Positions 55,216-64,000 of a DNA stretch of 64,000 nucleotides are shown here, piece after piece. Made by a program: the position numbers and the translations under genes. The notes under the pieces were generated by a model, which was not told the DNA's origin, searched no databases, and saw nothing but the letters and a program-made list of their open reading frames with translations. Source of the DNA: Elephas maximus indicus (lineage: Eukaryota; Chordata; Mammalia; Proboscidea; Elephantidae); contig NC_064822.1 of NCBI RefSeq assembly GCF_024166365.1, forward strand, positions 149,550,823 through 149,614,822. Direction: 5' to 3'. The stretch's first letter is position 1. The number at the start of each line of letters is the position of its first letter.

Positions 55216-55929
55216 GTACTTTAGGAATTGGTGAAAAAAATTCTAGTGGAACATATGGAAAACAAACTACATTGATTTCATTACCATTCAATCAAACAAC
55301 AAGTATTGACCTAATATACGCCAGACATTGCAGTATTTGCTATGATAGAAACATGAAGATGACATATTCTGATCTCAAGGAAAGTTTGAAACTTTATATA
55401 AAACTTAGGGAATCAATTTTCTTATTGATGAGTTAAGGTAAACATAAGTTTATCTAGAAGGCTTAAATATCAAAATGTTTGGATTCCTACTTGTATTGAT
55501 AGACAAAAATAACGAATCAGCAAGCTATTAGAAGCAAGTTCCCAAGGAAAGCAATTTTTAAGATATATAAAAATGTCATGACTGATTCAGATCAATCTTT
55601 AGCAACCTGTGAATCTACAGTATTCTATTGATTTTTTTAATATGCACAAACAAGACCAGGAGGCATATCAGGACACTGAAGTGCCTTCTGAATCATCTTG
55701 AATTGATTAGATGTAATAGAGTTCATGATTAATTGAGAGGCATACCAGAAGCGTGTTATACTTAGAGCTGAACGTGTGCTGGAGGGGAGTAAGAATCACA
55801 GTGAACGGAACCTGTAATGTAAATGTGGTAAACTTTTAATATTCAACCCCATCACTTCCTTGGCTTGTATAAAATCCTTGCAAAGACTATCATTGTTTTT
55901 AATATAAAGGGGTGGGGACTCTTCCTAGT
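55216..55929. other. unassigned DNA, possibly with antisense L2
   Basis: 'aacaacaagtattgacctaa' and 'acgccagacattgcagta' (55,290-55,335) recall antisense L2. Otherwise nothing was recognised. Confidence 0.3.
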
Positions 55930-56520
55930 AGAGTTTACAATGTTTTGATCTGGCCTCAATCACTCAAGCTTCACCTCCCACCAGCATTTTCCATCTTTCT
56001 CTTGTTTCCTATCTGCTCCATCCTAGAAGATTGAGTTTAGTCCTATTTCTTCCCCTAATTCCTGTTCCTACAGGGTTGATTACATGCACAGGTAGTTCTG
56101 CCTGGAAAGCTCTTTACCAATTATGCTTTTCATATTACTCCTTGTTCTCACACTTCAAACTATTCAAACTTGGTCCTAGTTACTCATAATCAGGTTTCAT
56201 TTTTGGCCACTGGCCCTTTGCACATGCTTTCTAGTCTGTCTAAATATTCTTTTACCCACTCCATCCCAGTCATCTCTGCTCATCCCATCAGCCATCCCTT
56301 CTTTAAATAAGTCTTCTATGGTCTCCCTAGCAAAGTCAAATTACTATCATATGCTTTCTTTCATATCCCAGGTACCTTTCCTTAGCTCCAGTAATCATTG
56401 CAGCACTTTATTTCTGTGACTTTTTAATGTTTGTACATTCCATTAGAACATAAAATCCCCGAGGATAGGCATACTGTCTGCTGTTGCTTACAAAGAGCAG
56501 CATTCATAACATTTTTGTAG
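55930..56520 (+). mobile_element. LINE-2 3' region
   Basis: 'gatctggcctcaatcactc', 'tgccctttgcacatgc'-like 'ccctttgcacatgctttct', 'tgcctggaaagctctttac', 'ccttctttaaataagtctt' and 'gcagcactttatttctgt' give L2 order to the end. Confidence 0.7.
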
Positions 56521-56545
56521 TCTACATTAAAATATATTTATTTTA

Positions 56546-56662
56546 TAGCACCTATAAAAAAATTAGCATAGGATGCTTATGAAAATACTTCCTAGGGGGA
56601 GGGTGTGGCTGGCAAAAAAAAAAAAAAAAACCAGAAGGGGCGTTACTTAAGTAAAAATATGG
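56546..56662. mobile_element. hyper-palindromic MITE, right arm only (copy 3)
   Basis: 'aaaaaaattagcataggatg', 'cttatgaaaatacttcc', 'gggagggtgtggctggc' and the end 'aagtaaaaatatgg', then TA, match the right arm of the copies at 54.3 and 60.6 kb. The left arm is missing. An A run of 18 expands the middle. Confidence 0.78.
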
Positions 56663-56769
56663 TACTTAAATTTTTTATATCATCAACTGACATAGAATAT
56701 ATCTGATTTGTCTTATCCAATCTACGTGTTTGTCTTCATTTTAGTATTTAGATTTATTTCCAATTAATA

Positions 56770-56890
56770 CAGTAAAACCTGTGGAAGCCAGAACCTGTGT
56801 GAGGTGGAAACCTGTCAGAGAAGGAAAACTCAAATACTTTCCCCTAATAGAGAGTGACAGAAAAGTGGTAAGCTGCACCCGGTCAGTTCC
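56770..56890 (+). mobile_element. TA-flanked MITE (CAGTRAAACC family), copy 2
   Basis: It begins 'cagtaaaacctgtggaagcc' after TA (56768-56769) and aligns with the reverse complement of 8006-8189 through 'agaaggaaaactcaaatac' and 'taatagagagtgacagaaaa'. Similarity fades near 56,890 and the other terminus was not found, so this copy is truncated or diverged. Confidence 0.7.
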
Positions 56891-57840
56891 AGTTTCTCTG
56901 TATTTAAATAAATCTTTTTCTGAATTTTTTCTCGTTTATCATTTAAGGAAGTTTAGCTCCACATCTTAAGATACATTGACATTTCTTAACTTGAAAGAAA
57001 TTCCAGTTTAACTGCAATTATAAAATGCGCCAGTTAGCATATTCTAGTACAGTGCCACTTAGGACATTAGGAGAAAGGTAGTTTACAGGTGTTAACTCAA
57101 GTACAAACTCTCCAATTCAGTATTTTTTTTTAATCTTTTTACAGTTAAATTAGAGATTCCTATTCTGATTTCCTTGCCCTCCCATTTTTTTCTTAGAGGT
57201 ACTGTTTTACAGAGGGCAATACCTCCTTCATGCTAAATGACCCACCTTCTTGAAGGCTCTTTGCTCTACAGATAAAAATGCATGAATATTTGAACTAAGG
57301 GAGATGGAATGTAGGCTGTATTGATGGGGAAGGACTTCACCGAAGGCGAATAAATTTTGGCTGTTCATTTTGGACGATAGCCTAATTCCCAGCTTTCCTG
57401 TGTGCCTGTTCTTCAACCGTTCTTGTGTTTCTGTAAGAACTGCATTATTTCTAACAAATGTTCCCTTGTCTAAGATACCCAAGATTTTATTTACCTTTGA
57501 AGCTAAACACTCCCCAACTAAGGGACTAATGCAATGGTGCTATCTAAGCGTGTGCAAACATTACACACGTGGCAGACAGCAGGCCTGATCTCAGGTTAAC
57601 TTAATAGTGATTCTCTCCTGCATAAACAACAACCAAACTTTTCTTAAATACAAATTGAGTGTCAATTAAGCATTTCCTATTTTTTTTTTTTTTTAGTTTT
57701 ATTCCCATAAAAAGGAAAAAAAAAAAGGGGGGGGAGGTTAGGAGGCTTTTTGTACCTTTCCAAACAGGAGGTATTAATGTCTTAGATAGTATGTTGGAAA
57801 TTAGGATGGAGAATATTTGAAAAGTAGAATTGCAAGATTA
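56891..57840. other. unassigned repeat-poor DNA
   Basis: No gene or repeat was recognised. T, A and G homopolymers lie at 57,680-57,740. Confidence 0.3.
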
Positions 57841-58258
57841 GTTTGCTGGATGCAGCACAGTATATTGGTTAAAAGCACAGACTCCTGAATCAAACAGACT
57901 GCTTGTGTTCAAATCCTGGCTTCCTTATTTACCACCAATGTGACCTTGGGCAAGTAAATTAAGCAATTTATGACACATGAGAATAAAAATTATACCTATT
58001 TCACTGGTACAAATAAGAACTGGAGCCTTGATGGCGCAGTGGTTAAAAACTCGGCTGCTAACCAAAAGGTCAGCAGTTCGAATCCACCAGCTGTTCCTTG
58101 GAAACCCTATCAGGCAGTTCTGCTCTGTCCTATAGGATCACTACGAGTCAGAACTGACTAGGCAGCAACAGGTTTTGTTTTTTTTAAGAATTAAATGACT
58201 TAAAAGGTAAAGCTCTTAGAACAGTGCCTAGAACATAGGAATAGCTATGCAAATGTTT
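57841..58258 (+). mobile_element. MIR SINE interrupted by an AfroSINE
   Basis: 'gtatattggttaaaagcaca', 'tgcttgtgttcaaatcctg' and 'aatgtgaccttgggcaagta' precede the insertion. 'ttaaatgacttaaaaggtaa' and 'agaacagtgcctagaacata' follow it. Confidence 0.85.
58020..58184 (+). mobile_element. AfroSINE inside MIR
   Basis: A complete copy ('ggagccttgatggcgcagtg' to 'gactaggcagcaacaggttt') with 'taagaa' at both edges (58014-58019 and 58185-58190). Confidence 0.93.
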
Positions 58259-58261
58259 TGT

Positions 58262-58462
58262 TCTCATTAGTTACTGCTGAGCCAGTTCTGACTCAAGGCA
58301 ACCCAACTGGTTACAGAGTACAACTGCTCCATAGGGTTTTCTTGGCTGTAATCTTAGTGGAAACAGGTCACCAGGCCTTTTCTTCTGTGGTACCACTGAG
58401 TGGAGGTAGAATCTCCAATCTTTTGGTTAGCAACTGGTCACAAACCATTTGTGCCACTTAGG
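58262..58462 (-). mobile_element. AfroSINE-related, 'ttcttggctg' subfamily
   Basis: The antisense module 'tagggttttcttggctgtaa', 'ggtcaccaggccttttcttc' and the head side 'aaccatttgtgccactt' are present. Same subfamily as 26.3 kb. Confidence 0.82.
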
Positions 58463-58519
58463 GGCTTATGTTTGTTAAGCAAATATATTTAAAAGAGAAA
58501 GGTGTTAATATAGCGTCCC

Positions 58520-58790
58520 AGGTTTTTTTGCAAGACGGCTGACTGGTGTCATTTATTATGATGAAAGACACTGAAAGATCAAGGTGTGTTTGTGAGATAT
58601 ATAAAGTTATAATTGGAACACCCACATATAAAGGTCAAAGAAAGAGATCAGATTTGAAGTTAAGATTTAGAGATTCATCAACATATAGATTGTATATGAT
58701 AACCTAGAGAAAAAAAAAAATTAGAAGAAAAGAAGGCCCAGGAGGGTGACCCCAGAAATTCCAAAATATAATGGTAACCACAAATATTTT
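58520..58790 (-). mobile_element. LINE-2 fragment, antisense
   Basis: 'catcaacatatagattgtat' and 'aagaaggcccaggagggtga' match antisense L2 coding order. Diverged. Confidence 0.4.
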
Positions 58791-59038
58791 CTCCAACAAA
58801 AATATCATGCACCTTTAAAGTTCAAAGGACTTAATAATTATTTGTACCCAAAGATATTTCTAGGCTTTAAAAAAGTGGCTCTTATCTAAATGACAATACA
58901 TATAAGCCTCCCCTTGATAAAACTGGCATCGTGCTAGAAGTTAGCATTAAGTACAAATATGAGTCAAAATAATATAAAGAAATGTGTGCAGTCCTAAAAC
59001 CGTATCAACGACACAGAACAAATCCTTATAAACTATAC

Positions 59039-59089
59039 TGGGGTTTTGCACCAGGTAATGTTTTTAACATTACCTGGTGCAAAACCCCA
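59039..59089. repeat. perfect 24-bp inverted repeat, 3-nt loop
   Basis: Bases 59039-59062 ('tggggttttgcaccaggtaa' then 'tgtt') are exactly complementary to 59066-59089, with loop TTT. T and A runs follow at 59,090-59,116. No known element was recognised. It could fold as a very stable hairpin in DNA or RNA. See findings for possible origins. Confidence 0.98.
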
Positions 59090-59780
59090 TTTTTTTTTTA
59101 ATGCTAAAAAAAAAAAAAACAGACCATAAGCAAGAACTGCTTAGCAGATTTATAGACAGAATGTGTCAAAAGTAAATGTTCAGGGACTGAGGGAAAAGCA
59201 AAACCTGTATTTACATAAGAATGCATACCCATCTCCTCTCCACGTTACCACCTAGACTTGCTGGAGTCATTACTATTACATTGAGGTGAAAAATAACACC
59301 CGGGTCAGTTGTTTGCCACCAAACTTGCCAGAGCAGAATACATAAGTGGGCTGAAAATCAATTTCTTCCTATGGGTTAACAACATTTTGTAAAAAGAGAA
59401 ATTTGAGAAAAGTGAACAGTTACAGAATAACAAAAGCTTCTCTTAGCAGAAAAGCTTTCCGTCATTTGACAGAAAAGGCTGGCTGAGAAAAAAAAAAAAA
59501 AGACCGGCTAAACACGTGGTAAGAGGCCCACAGATATGTTGGTATGGCCATTTGATTCCTGGGGAAATGAAGTGTTTCAAGTAGTTAACTTAGGTATTTA
59601 GGGGAAAAAAAAGCTAATTTATGGTCAACGGTTCATCCATCTTGATTTAATTTAATGTGACACAACATGTATCATTCAGAACAACTACTAAATGCCACAC
59701 AAAAACTCAAATTATTGCAATATGTAATATCACATATTTTCTATTCCTAATGCTCCTTGATAATATTACCAGAATATATA
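59090..59780. other. unassigned DNA
   Basis: Nothing was recognised. Confidence 0.3.
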
Positions 59781-59978
59781 GTATAATTGTTAAAAATAAG
59801 GACACTGGAGTCATTCAGATGAAAGTCCCGTTTACTATTTCCCAATTTAATCATTGTGTGACCTCCCCAACCCCATTCAAGCTTCTCTATCCCTCTAAAT
59901 GTGTTTCCTGTGTTGAACAGAGCTCAGCTCATAGGAATTTTATGAGGATTAAATGAAATAATGAAGGTAAAGCAATAT
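59781..59978 (+). mobile_element. MIR SINE
   Basis: 'ataattgttaaaaataagg', 'tttaatcattgtgtgacct', and 'ttatgaggattaaatgaaat' with 'aatgaaggtaaagca' follow MIR order. Confidence 0.7.
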
Positions 59979-60085
59979 GAATCTACCAGCCGCTCCTTGG
60001 AAACCCTATGGGGCACTTCTACTGTGCCCTATATGGTTGCTATAAGTTGGAATCCACTTGATGGCAAAGAGTTTGGTTAGCTGTG
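59979..60085 (+). mobile_element. AfroSINE, 5'-truncated
   Basis: It starts within the body at 'atctaccagccgctccttgg' and continues through 'gttgctataagttggaatcc' and 'acttgatggcaaagagt'. The tRNA head is missing. Confidence 0.9.
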
Positions 60086-60089
60086 GCAG

Positions 60090-60527
60090 GCAGATGATGG
60101 CTCCCCTCCAAAGATGTCCAAATCCTGATCCCTGGAACCTTCAAACATGGTATTTTACACGATAAAAGGGACTTTGCAGATGTGATTACATTCAGATCTT
60201 GTTATGAGGAAAGGACTCTGAATTATTCAGCTGGGCCCAATGTCATCACACGGATTCTGATAAGACAAAAGCAGGAAGGTCAGAGTAACAGAAGACGTGA
60301 GAACAGAAGCAGAAGTCGGAGTGAATCAGGGCCATTAGCCAAGAAATGCAGATGGCCCATAGAAGCTGGGAAAGTCAAGGAAACAGATTCTCCCTTAAAG
60401 CTTCCAAAAGGAACACAGCTCTGTTGACCTATTTTAGACTTCTGACTTCCAGAATCGTGAGATAAAAAATATGTGGCTTTTAAGTCACTAAGTAATAATT
60501 TCTTACAGAAGCAATAGAAAACCAATA
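60090..60527 (+). mobile_element. old LTR-like repeat
   Basis: 'ggcaggcagatgatggctcc', 'gggactttgcagatgtgatt', 'acttctgacttccagaatcg' and 'gcttttaagtcactaagta' are hallmarks of a widespread mammalian repeat that I take to be an MLT-type LTR. The name is uncertain. Confidence 0.5.
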
Positions 60528-60747
60528 TCATATTTTTACTCAAATAACACATCTTCTATGTTTGTTTTCCAACACTCTCCCCCACCCCCATGAGGTATTT
60601 TCATAAGTGTGTTCTGCTAATCTTTTTTTTTTTTACAGCAACATGTAAAAAAATTTGAATAACAGTGCTTATGAAAATACCTTGAGGGGGGAAGGAGTGG
60701 TTGGCAAACAAACATAGAAGAGGGGCATTATTTGTGTAAAAATATGG
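60528..60747. mobile_element. hyper-palindromic TA-flanked MITE, copy 4 (best)
   Basis: The left arm 'tcatatttttactcaaataa' to 'gaggtattttcataagtgtg' is mirrored by the right arm 'gtgcttatgaaaataccttg' to 'tttgtgtaaaaatatgg'. The arms are about 95 bp each, around a loop with a T run and 'acatgtaaaa'. TA lies at 60526-60527 and 60748-60749. 220 bp, with no coding capacity. Confidence 0.88.
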
Positions 60748-61711
60748 TAAACAAGTGCATAATAATTCCTCAATAAATAAAAATAAAAATAAATAAATAG
60801 CAGTTTTAAAAAACAAACACTCAGAGCTACATAAGACTTACAGGGAAGGTTAATTTTTTTTATTTTTTTAAATATATTTATTATAAAGGAGAGATAGGCA
60901 TATTGTAAAATATTTGAATATAAAACTATCTTGATGATTTGACATTTTATCATTGTGAAATGACTTTTAAAAAGATCTGTTAATACCTCTTGTCCTACGA
61001 TTAACTTTGTCTGACATTATTATAGAAACTCCAGCTTTGTTATGGTTTGTGTTTGAAAGATACATCATTTTCATTTTATTACTTTTAACCTTTCTATGCT
61101 TTTATGTTTACAATGTGTTTCTTGTAAACAACATATAGTTGGGTCATTCTTTTTTTTTTTTTTTTTGAACCATTATGACAATCTTTGTCTTTTAATTGGA
61201 CTGTTTAGTTCATTTACATTTAATATAATTATTGATATGCTTTTATGTTTCACATTTTGCTATTTTCTTTTGGTTTGCCCTATCTCCTTTTAATTTGTTT
61301 TTCATTCATTTCATGCCACCTTTTGTATTAGTTGATTATTTTCCTGCCCCTGTGAAGTAATGTTTATTGATAAGCCAAGTAGTGCTCTATGTATATGCTT
61401 TATTTATTGAACAACCTTTTGTTTTATTCAGGAGCCATAAACTGCCTACTTTTTTTTTCCTTAATTTACTCAATTATTATATGAAATTATCAGCAACTCT
61501 TCTAGACTCTGCAAAGTCATTTAAAAAACCCTCTGTAAAATATACCTGATCAAATACATCAATTATTCTATGGTCCAGCATATGAATTACTTTATCAGTT
61601 TTTTTTCTTGGAGACATGCCTTCAGTAGCTTTCTGTTGTCATCTTGCCCTTTAATTATTCTATTTTATCTTGTCTTTTGCTTTTTGTCTATTCTTCTTCA
61701 CACTTTTTATA

Positions 61712-62432
61712 GTACTTACTGATGAAGATCAAAGACTACAGTCTTCAGTATACACCTCAATATAAAGAAAACAAAAAATCCTCACAACTGGAACAATAAG
61801 TGACATCATGACAAATGGAGAAAGTATCAAAATTGTCAAAGATTTCATGGAAGCAGCAATCAAGAAATCAAATAATGCATTGCATAGGGCAAATCTGCTG
61901 CAAAAGACATCTTTAAAGTGTTGAAAAGCAAAGATGTCATTTCAGGGACTAAGGTGCACCTGATCCAAGCCATGTTATTTTCAATCGCCTCATATGCAGG
62001 CAAAAGCTGGACAATGAATAGGGGAGACTGAAGAAGAATTGATGCTTTTGAAGAATGATGAATTGATGCTTTTGAAGCAAAGAATAGTGAATATGCCATG
62101 AACTGCCAGAAGAATGAACAAGTATGTTTTAGAAGAAGTATAGCAAGAGTGCTTCTTGGAGGCGAGGATAGCAAGACTTCGTCTCATGTACTCCAGACAT
62201 GTTATGAGGAGGGACCAGTCCCTGTAGAAAGATATCATGTTTGGTAAGGTAGAGGGTCTTCAAAAAAGAGGAAGACCCTCAATGAGATGGACTGACACAA
62301 TGGCTGCAACAGTGGACTCAAACATAGCAACAATTGTGAGGATGGTGTAGGGCTGGGCAGTGTCTTGTTTGTCTTGTGTAAGGTCGCTATGAGTTGGAAA
62401 TGACTGCACAACACCTAATAACAACAATGACA
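61712..62432 (+). mobile_element. RTE LINE 3' end
   Basis: From 'tactgatgaagatcaaagac' (RT thumb region) through 'agatggactgacacaatgg' to the tail 'aacacctaataacaacaatg'. It contains a local duplication of 'gaattgatgcttttgaag' at about 62,036 and 62,060, and an internal deletion near 61,850. Frames are broken. Confidence 0.9.
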
Positions 62433-62436
62433 TATG

Positions 62437-63010
62437 AATTACAGCGGGTATCCTTCATTTATCAGCCTATCTTAAATACTATTTTATGCATCATTTAAGT
62501 AACTTACATTTGCATATTTCCATTTCCTTCTTTAATCTTTGTGCAACTGTTTATAGATTTTATTTCTATATTCAGTAAATTCTTGTTATTCACAGTTGTT
62601 ATGTTCTATAAAGTCTCCACCAACACTGAATTGTTGTTGTGTGCCATCTGACTCACATTGACCCTGTAGGACAGAGCAGAACTTCCCCCATAGGGTTTCC
62701 TAGGATGCACATCTTTATGGGAGCAGATGGCTAGGTCTTTTCTTTCACAGAAATGCTAGTGAGTTCAAAGTGCTAACCTTTTGGTTAGCAGCCAAGTGCT
62801 TTAACCATTACACCATCAGGGCTTCTTAACATAGAATACAAAACCAGCTTTGTTCAACTTTAGGTGGGAATCTGCATTTCAGGTGAGTCACATTTTTTAC
62901 GCCTCTGCACATGATCACAAAAGTGCCACAAATAGTGATTTTGGGGTTACAAAAATATTTTAGCACATATGCAAATTCACAAATATGGAATCTGTGAATG
63001 AGGATCAATG
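62437..63010. repeat. possible DNA-transposon fragment
   Basis: 'attcttgttattcacagttg' with 'tgttctataaagtctccacc', and later 'aaattcacaaatatggaat', resemble a Tigger-group MITE from memory. It is split by the AfroSINE at 62,628. Low certainty. Confidence 0.3.
62628..62826 (-). mobile_element. AfroSINE, long subfamily
   Basis: The antisense tail 'gtgtgccatctgactcacat', the extra module 'cacatctttatgggagcaga', and the head 'ctttaaccattacaccatca' are present. Confidence 0.9.
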
Positions 63011-64000
63011 GTATATCATTAATCCCACGATATATCATTATTTCATATAATCAACTATTTTTTGAAGAAATTTAAAAATATTTTTTAGAAGTCTTTAATA
63101 TAGGCCACATATTTACCATATTCAGCATTCTTCCTTTTTTTTAATGTAGATTCCAGTCCATCTGGCATTATTATCTTTTAGCTAAAGAAACCTCCTTCAA
63201 CCTTCTTGTAGTGCAGGTCTGCTGGTGGTAGATTTGCTTAGTTTTGTTCATGTGAAAATGTCTTTACGTTTCTTTTATTTTTGAAGAATATATGAAGGAT
63301 ATTCCTGGATTTTGATTTATATTTTGACACATTTTTTTTCTTTAGTCTTTAATGATGTCATTGCATTGTTTCTTATAAAAAGTCGGAGGACACAATTATC
63401 AGTATTCCCATGTATGTAATATATTACACCCCTCTGCCTGCTTTTAAAATGTTTCTGATATTTGGATTTCAGGAATGTATTACAGTGTGTCTCAGTGTGA
63501 CTTTTCTGACTTTATCTTGCTTGGGGTTTGTTGAGATTGTTTAATAAGTGAGTTTTTTTTTTTTTTTTTTTTCTCTCTCTCTCAAATTAAACAACCGTTT
63601 ACCCATTATTTATCTATCAGCCTTATATGGTTTCTCTTTCCCTTCTTTCTCTTCTGGGATCCCAATTACACATATATTAGGCTGCTTTATATTGTCCCAC
63701 AGGTCCCTGAGATTCTGTTATTTTTTGTTTGGTTGTTGTTTATCTTCTCTGTATCCATAAGTTTGGATGATTTCTATTTTTTCCTTATTCAAAATGACTG
63801 AAAATTTCTTTCACAATACCCTATCTTCTGTTAAGCCCATCTAGTGCTTTTTGTCATTTCTGATATTGTAGTTTTCAGTTCTAGAATTTCAATTTAGTTC
63901 TTTTTTCTAGTTACTATTTCTCTACTGAGATTTCCCTCTGTACATTCATTATATTAATGATTTCTCCTATGAGCTAAATTATAATAACAATCTAAGATAT

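Larger units (their letters stand above)
60960..63990 (-). mobile_element. LINE-1 5' region, antisense, interrupted
   Basis: About 60,960-61,560 is antisense L1 DNA between ORF1 and ORF2 ('tgtttcttgtaaacaacata', 'tttaattggactgtttagtt'). About 63,100-63,990 is antisense ORF1/5' UTR ('gctttatattgtcccacagg', 'tttctctactgagatttccc'). In between lie an RTE, a DNA-repeat-like segment and a SINE. It runs off the window edge. Confidence 0.65.

Noticed and set aside
1..64000. CRISPR array, bacterial operon or rRNA
   Set aside because: No regularly spaced identical repeats, no Shine-Dalgarno or operon structure, and no rRNA-like sequence. All evidence is for mammalian nuclear DNA.

Overview
The window is nuclear DNA of a placental mammal and almost certainly an afrotherian. 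The diagnosis rests on about twenty copies of a tRNA-headed SINE whose 3' tail (core 'tagggtcgctatgagt') is shared with several RTE-type LINEs. This matches the AfroSINE/RTE1 pair known only from Afrotheria. A LINE-1 3' UTR of the kind I associate with elephants (10.1-11.5 kb) points to a paenungulate, probably elephant, but that last step is inference. The DNA is AT-rich and I find no intact protein-coding gene. Every long open frame I can assign is a piece of a dead transposon.

Layout. 0-4 kb: a near-complete Tigger1 DNA transposon (658-3037, transposase broken) inserted with a TA duplication into the 3' end of an RTE LINE, followed by a LINE-2 tail and a MIR. 4-6 kb: unassigned AT-rich DNA with microsatellites and two poly-T tracts flanked by direct repeats. 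6-16.3 kb: one old LINE-1 split by a stack of later insertions (LTR fragments, a small TA-flanked MITE, an internally deleted RTE, a younger LINE-1 3' end, a 2.6-kb RTE and SINEs). 16.6-18.4 kb: a repeat-poor stretch with a conserved-looking block and an exon-like segment. 18.4-32 kb: MIR, L2, AfroSINE and LTR fragments in unassigned DNA. 32-35.5 kb: the longest repeat-poor stretch, with a promoter/first-exon-like signature on the minus strand near 34.4-34.7 kb. 37.3-40.4 kb: the most complete RTE copy. 40.6-41.3 kb: an AfroSINE split by a poly(A)-tailed retrocopy that itself holds a 31-bp SINE tail insertion. 41.9-44.6 kb: repeat-poor AT-rich DNA. 44.65-45.6 kb: an ERVL-type LTR followed by a tRNA-Leu-like primer site. 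47.2-54.1 kb: two LINE-1 5' halves in the same orientation. 54-61 kb: L2, MIR and SINE fragments plus copies of two small inverted-repeat elements. 61-64 kb: an antisense LINE-1 interrupted by an RTE and a SINE.

How the parts work together. The RTE LINE supplies reverse transcriptase and endonuclease. AfroSINEs and an internally deleted RTE derivative (two copies here) carry its 3' tail and were presumably moved by it. LINE-1 probably moved the poly(A)-tailed retrocopy. The items I consider most likely to be under-described are a hyper-palindromic TA-flanked MITE present four times (19.3, 54.3, 56.5 and 60.5 kb), a second TA-flanked MITE present twice (8.0 and 56.8 kb), and a perfect 24-bp inverted repeat at 59.04 kb. 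The insertion of Tigger1 into an afrotherian RTE copy is also notable. Family names come from memory of consensus sequences; no database search was run, and most boundaries are good to about 5-30 bp unless a target-site duplication is quoted.
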